From Desulfocapsa sp. (GTDB taxonomy: Bacteria; Desulfobacterota; Desulfobulbia; Desulfobulbales; Desulfocapsaceae): a stretch of 38,944 bases of DNA. Positions 36,769 to 38,944 of the stretch are shown piece by piece. A program made the position numbers and the translations under genes. The notes below the pieces were generated by a model. It searched no databases. It was not told where the DNA came from and worked only from the letters and a program-made list of their open reading frames with translations. The stretch spans positions 1 through 38,944 of the forward strand of contig JAOZQU010000008.1 of the NCBI GenBank assembly GCA_029932055.1, written 5' to 3'. Each line of letters begins with the position of its first letter. The stretch's first letter is position 1.

Positions 36769-36886
36769 AGTGCCTTACAGAATATTTTCTCGGAGTCTCG
36801 TACTTCGCTTACCTGTTTTTGGGGAATATATTCTGATAAGGCACTTATCCAGTGAACTGAATTGTTTCTGGTTGAACCGGGTTGCG
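36769..36886. repeat. Dispersed bulged-hairpin repeat, copy C (stem plus tail)
   Basis: AGTGCCTTACAGAATATTTTC...GAATATATTCTGATAAGGCACT (36769-36845), then tail TCCAGTGAACTGAATTGTTTCTGGTTGAACCGGGTTGCG matching copy A. Confidence 0.75.
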
Positions 36887-37003
36887 AAAGAATCCGGTTT
36901 ATAATTTTCTTGATTAACATGTGAAAAAATGCTAAGTCTCGATGTGATTATGAATGGTCATTCATTCATTCAATATGTATTTAACAAAGGGACTGGCTAT
37001 TAG

Positions 37004-37540
37004 ATGGATCTTGATGAGGCATTTCGTAATTACGAAGATAAGATAGTAAAGCAATGGGTTGACTATACCTTATCCAGTTACAAGTCATCCACATTTTTTA
37101 AAAAAGCGCCTGATAAGTTTGCTAATCCTGTGGGAGGGAATACCCGCGAGGCTTTGGGCGAACTCTTTAAGTTGCTTGCAAAAAATGCTGATCCCATAGA
37201 ATTTGTTGCACCGCTTGATCAGATCATGCGTATTCGCTCCATTCAGGAGTTTTCCGCATCTGAAGCAGTTGCACCCATTCATGCCGTCAAACACATTACC
37301 CGAGAAATTTTAGCCAAGGATTCTGAGCGAAAGCATTTCATTGCTGATCTCTATGATTTTGAATTTGCTGTTGACCTGGCAGTCCTTGCAGCCTTTGACT
37401 TGTACATGCAATGCCGTGAGCAGTTGTACAAAGTCAGGATAAAAGAAATTAAAACCGGCACCATCATTCTTACCGACAGCAAGTGTCCGTCGAATTTGCT
37501 GAAAAAAGATAAAGATGACCCTGTAAATTTTCCAATTTAG
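37004..37540 (+). CDS. RsbRD N-terminal-domain-like protein upstream of dsrM
   Basis: DLDEAFRNYEDKIVKQWVDYTLSSYKSSTFFKKAPDKFANPVGGNTREALGELFKLLAKN...FIADLYDFEFAVDLAVLAAFDLYMQCREQLYKVRIKEIK. Confidence 0.78.
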   Translation: MDLDEAFRNYEDKIVKQWVDYTLSSYKSSTFFKKAPDKFANPVGGNTREALGELFKLLAKNADPIEFVAPLDQIMRIRSIQEFSASEAVAPIHAVKHITREILAKDSERKHFIADLYDFEFAVDLAVLAAFDLYMQCREQLYKVRIKEIKTGTIILTDSKCPSNLLKKDKDDPVNFPI

Positions 37541-37630
37541 TACCTTACAGAATGATTTCTTGTTTTTTCCAAAGAAATTATTCTGATAAGACACTTATAC
37601 CGGCTTACTTACCGTTTACCGGTGTTAGGG
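37539..37630. repeat. Dispersed bulged-hairpin repeat, copy D
   Basis: AGTACCTTACAGAATGATTTCTTG...AAAGAAATTATTCTGATAAGACACT (37539-37595), followed by ATACCGGCTTACTTACCGTTTACCGGTGTTAGGG shared (inverted) with copy B. First bases overlap the upstream TAG stop codon. Confidence 0.75.
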
Positions 37631-37653
37631 ATTTACAGAAAATCAATAGTGAT

Positions 37654-37667
37654 GGTTTCTAGAAACC
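37654..37667. promoter_or_regulatory. 14-bp perfect palindrome upstream of dsrM (candidate operator)
   Basis: GGTTTCTAGAAACC in the ~280-nt leader between the RsbRD-like gene and dsrM. Confidence 0.35.
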
Positions 37668-37824
37668 CGATTTGCCAACTGGAATTGTAAAAAAATCCAG
37701 CAACAAAGCAGATGAAGAGTTTTTACGATTCCATCAAGAGTAATTAACAGGTTTCTGTACCGGGGCTGGGGAAATTTCCGGGGTGGGAGCCCACACTGTT
37801 CAATTTGAAGCGAGGTTAGAAGAA

Positions 37825-38856
37825 ATGAAGTATGCCTTCTCATTCCTGGCAGTCTTAGCGCTGGTTTTTATCGCGTGGCTAGGATCCATGATACCAGGCA
37901 TGCAATACCTTTTTGGTGTTGCTATCCCGTATCTAGCGATCATGATCTTCCTGGGTGGCTTTATCTACAGAGTAGTGCAATGGGCTAAATCGCCTGTGCC
38001 GTTTTCCATTCCGACCACTTGTGGTCAGGGAAAATCTCTGGATTTTATCAAACAGGATAAGCTTGACTGTCCAACCAAGACATCAGAAGTTATTGCCAGG
38101 ATGTGCCTGGAAATTTTTGCATTCAGGTCTCTGTTTCGGAACACTAAGTCCGAGCTGCATGAGGGACCGAAAATCACCTATGAGTCATCGCGGTGGCTCT
38201 GGATGGCCTCTCTGCTCTTTCACTATTCTTTCCTGGTGATTGTTATCAGGCATATGCGTCTGTTCTTGAATCCTGTTCCCGAGTGCTTGCAGTTTTTGGA
38301 TTTTCTGGATGCCGGTGCTATGCTGCAGGTGGGAGCTCCATTGCTCTACGCATCTGATCTTGCAATTCTTGCCGGTGTACTTTTTCTTTTTGGCCGTCGT
38401 CTGGTTAATCGCAATGTGCGTTACCTTTCACTTGCTAATGATTATTTTCCGCTCTTCCTTATTTTTGCCATCGCTGTCAGCGGTATGCTGATGCGTTACG
38501 TTTTTCGTACAAACATTGATATTGTAACCATTAAAGAGCTGCTGGTTGGGCTGGTAACCTTATCCCCGGTAATCAACGCCGAGATTGGTTCCATTTTCTA
38601 TATCCATGTTTTCCTGGTTTCCACTCTGCTTGTCTACTTCCCATTCAGTAAGTTGATGCATATGGGTGGTGTCTTCATGAGTCCCACCAGAAATATGGCA
38701 AATAACAGTCGTGCCAAGCGACACATTAATCCATGGAATGATCCTACCATTAAACCTCACTCTTATGCAGGATATGAGGATGACTTCAGAGAGTTCATGG
38801 TTGAGGCCGGTCTCCCTGTTGAAAAGGAATTGCCTCCCAAGAAGGACGAGGAATAA
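37825..38856 (+). CDS. dsrM: Sulfite reduction-associated membrane complex protein DsrM
   Basis: MKYAFSFLAVLALVFIAWLGSMIPGMQYLFGVAIPYLAIMIFLGGFIYRVVQWAKSPVPFSIPTTCGQGKSLDFI; NarI-like multi-TM protein, RHMRLFLNP, SKLMHMGGVFMSPTRNMANNSR. ORF track start 37783; ATG at 37825 fits family start. Confidence 0.93.
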   Translation: MKYAFSFLAVLALVFIAWLGSMIPGMQYLFGVAIPYLAIMIFLGGFIYRVVQWAKSPVPFSIPTTCGQGKSLDFIKQDKLDCPTKTSEVIARMCLEIFAFRSLFRNTKSELHEGPKITYESSRWLWMASLLFHYSFLVIVIRHMRLFLNPVPECLQFLDFLDAGAMLQVGAPLLYASDLAILAGVLFLFGRRLVNRNVRYLSLANDYFPLFLIFAIAVSGMLMRYVFRTNIDIVTIKELLVGLVTLSPVINAEIGSIFYIHVFLVSTLLVYFPFSKLMHMGGVFMSPTRNMANNSRAKRHINPWNDPTIKPHSYAGYEDDFREFMVEAGLPVEKELPPKKDEE

Positions 38857-38894
38857 CAGGATTGTTGATCCAAATTATATAAGGATATAGAATA

Positions 38895-38944
38895 ATGGCA
38901 CTTGCAAAATTAGAACAATTATCAAAAAGCGTAGTGCAGGGTCC
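38895..38944 (+). CDS. dsrK: DsrK N-terminus, truncated by the window end
   Basis: ATG at 38895 after AAGGATAT: MALAKLEQLSKSVVQGP; position immediately after dsrM as in dsrMKJOP operons. Confidence 0.72.
   Translation, partial: MALAKLEQLSKSVVQG

Noticed and set aside
1-38944. CRISPR arrays, tRNA or rRNA genes, prophage or integrase genes
   Set aside because: No regularly spaced direct repeats, cloverleaf or rRNA-like sequence, or phage/integrase motifs were seen; absence by eye is not proof for tRNAs.

Overview
The window is a chromosomal stretch with the gene content and style of a sulfate-reducing Desulfobacterota (Desulfobulbaceae-like) genome. It ends in dsrM and the first codons of dsrK. 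I support about 31 protein-coding loci: an edge-truncated HhH/RNase H-like exonuclease, ppnP, arfB, shikimate kinase, an FKBP PPIase, a BaiN/HI0933 flavoprotein, a B12-binding radical SAM protein, a Tim44-like protein, an orphan GAF/PAS histidine kinase, an acyltransferase overlapping an enolase-superfamily epimerase, sixA with a CYTH-CHAD protein, a complete RND efflux operon, a GGDEF protein, an MBL-fold / Cys-rich orphan / RluA overlap cluster, a frame-disrupted EamA transporter, a DUF2868 + GTPase/DUF3482 pair, a periplasmic binding protein with a hybrid kinase, a MazG-like protein, a CTP protease, an RsbRD-N protein and dsrMK. I saw no CRISPR array, rRNA, tRNA, phage or integrase. The least-described content is intergenic. 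(i) A dispersed bulged-hairpin repeat family (AGTRCCTTA^CAGAAT...ATTCTG.TAAGGYACT) has four recognisable copies with covarying stems, and two of them bracket the RsbRD gene in front of dsrM. (ii) One copy appears to be interrupted by a ~250 bp MITE-like element with inverted-repeat ends. (iii) A ~77 bp inverted-repeat element is flanked by a perfect 9-bp direct repeat (TTTTACGGG) and supplies the stop codon of the disrupted transporter. All family assignments are by eye from motifs; no database search was run.
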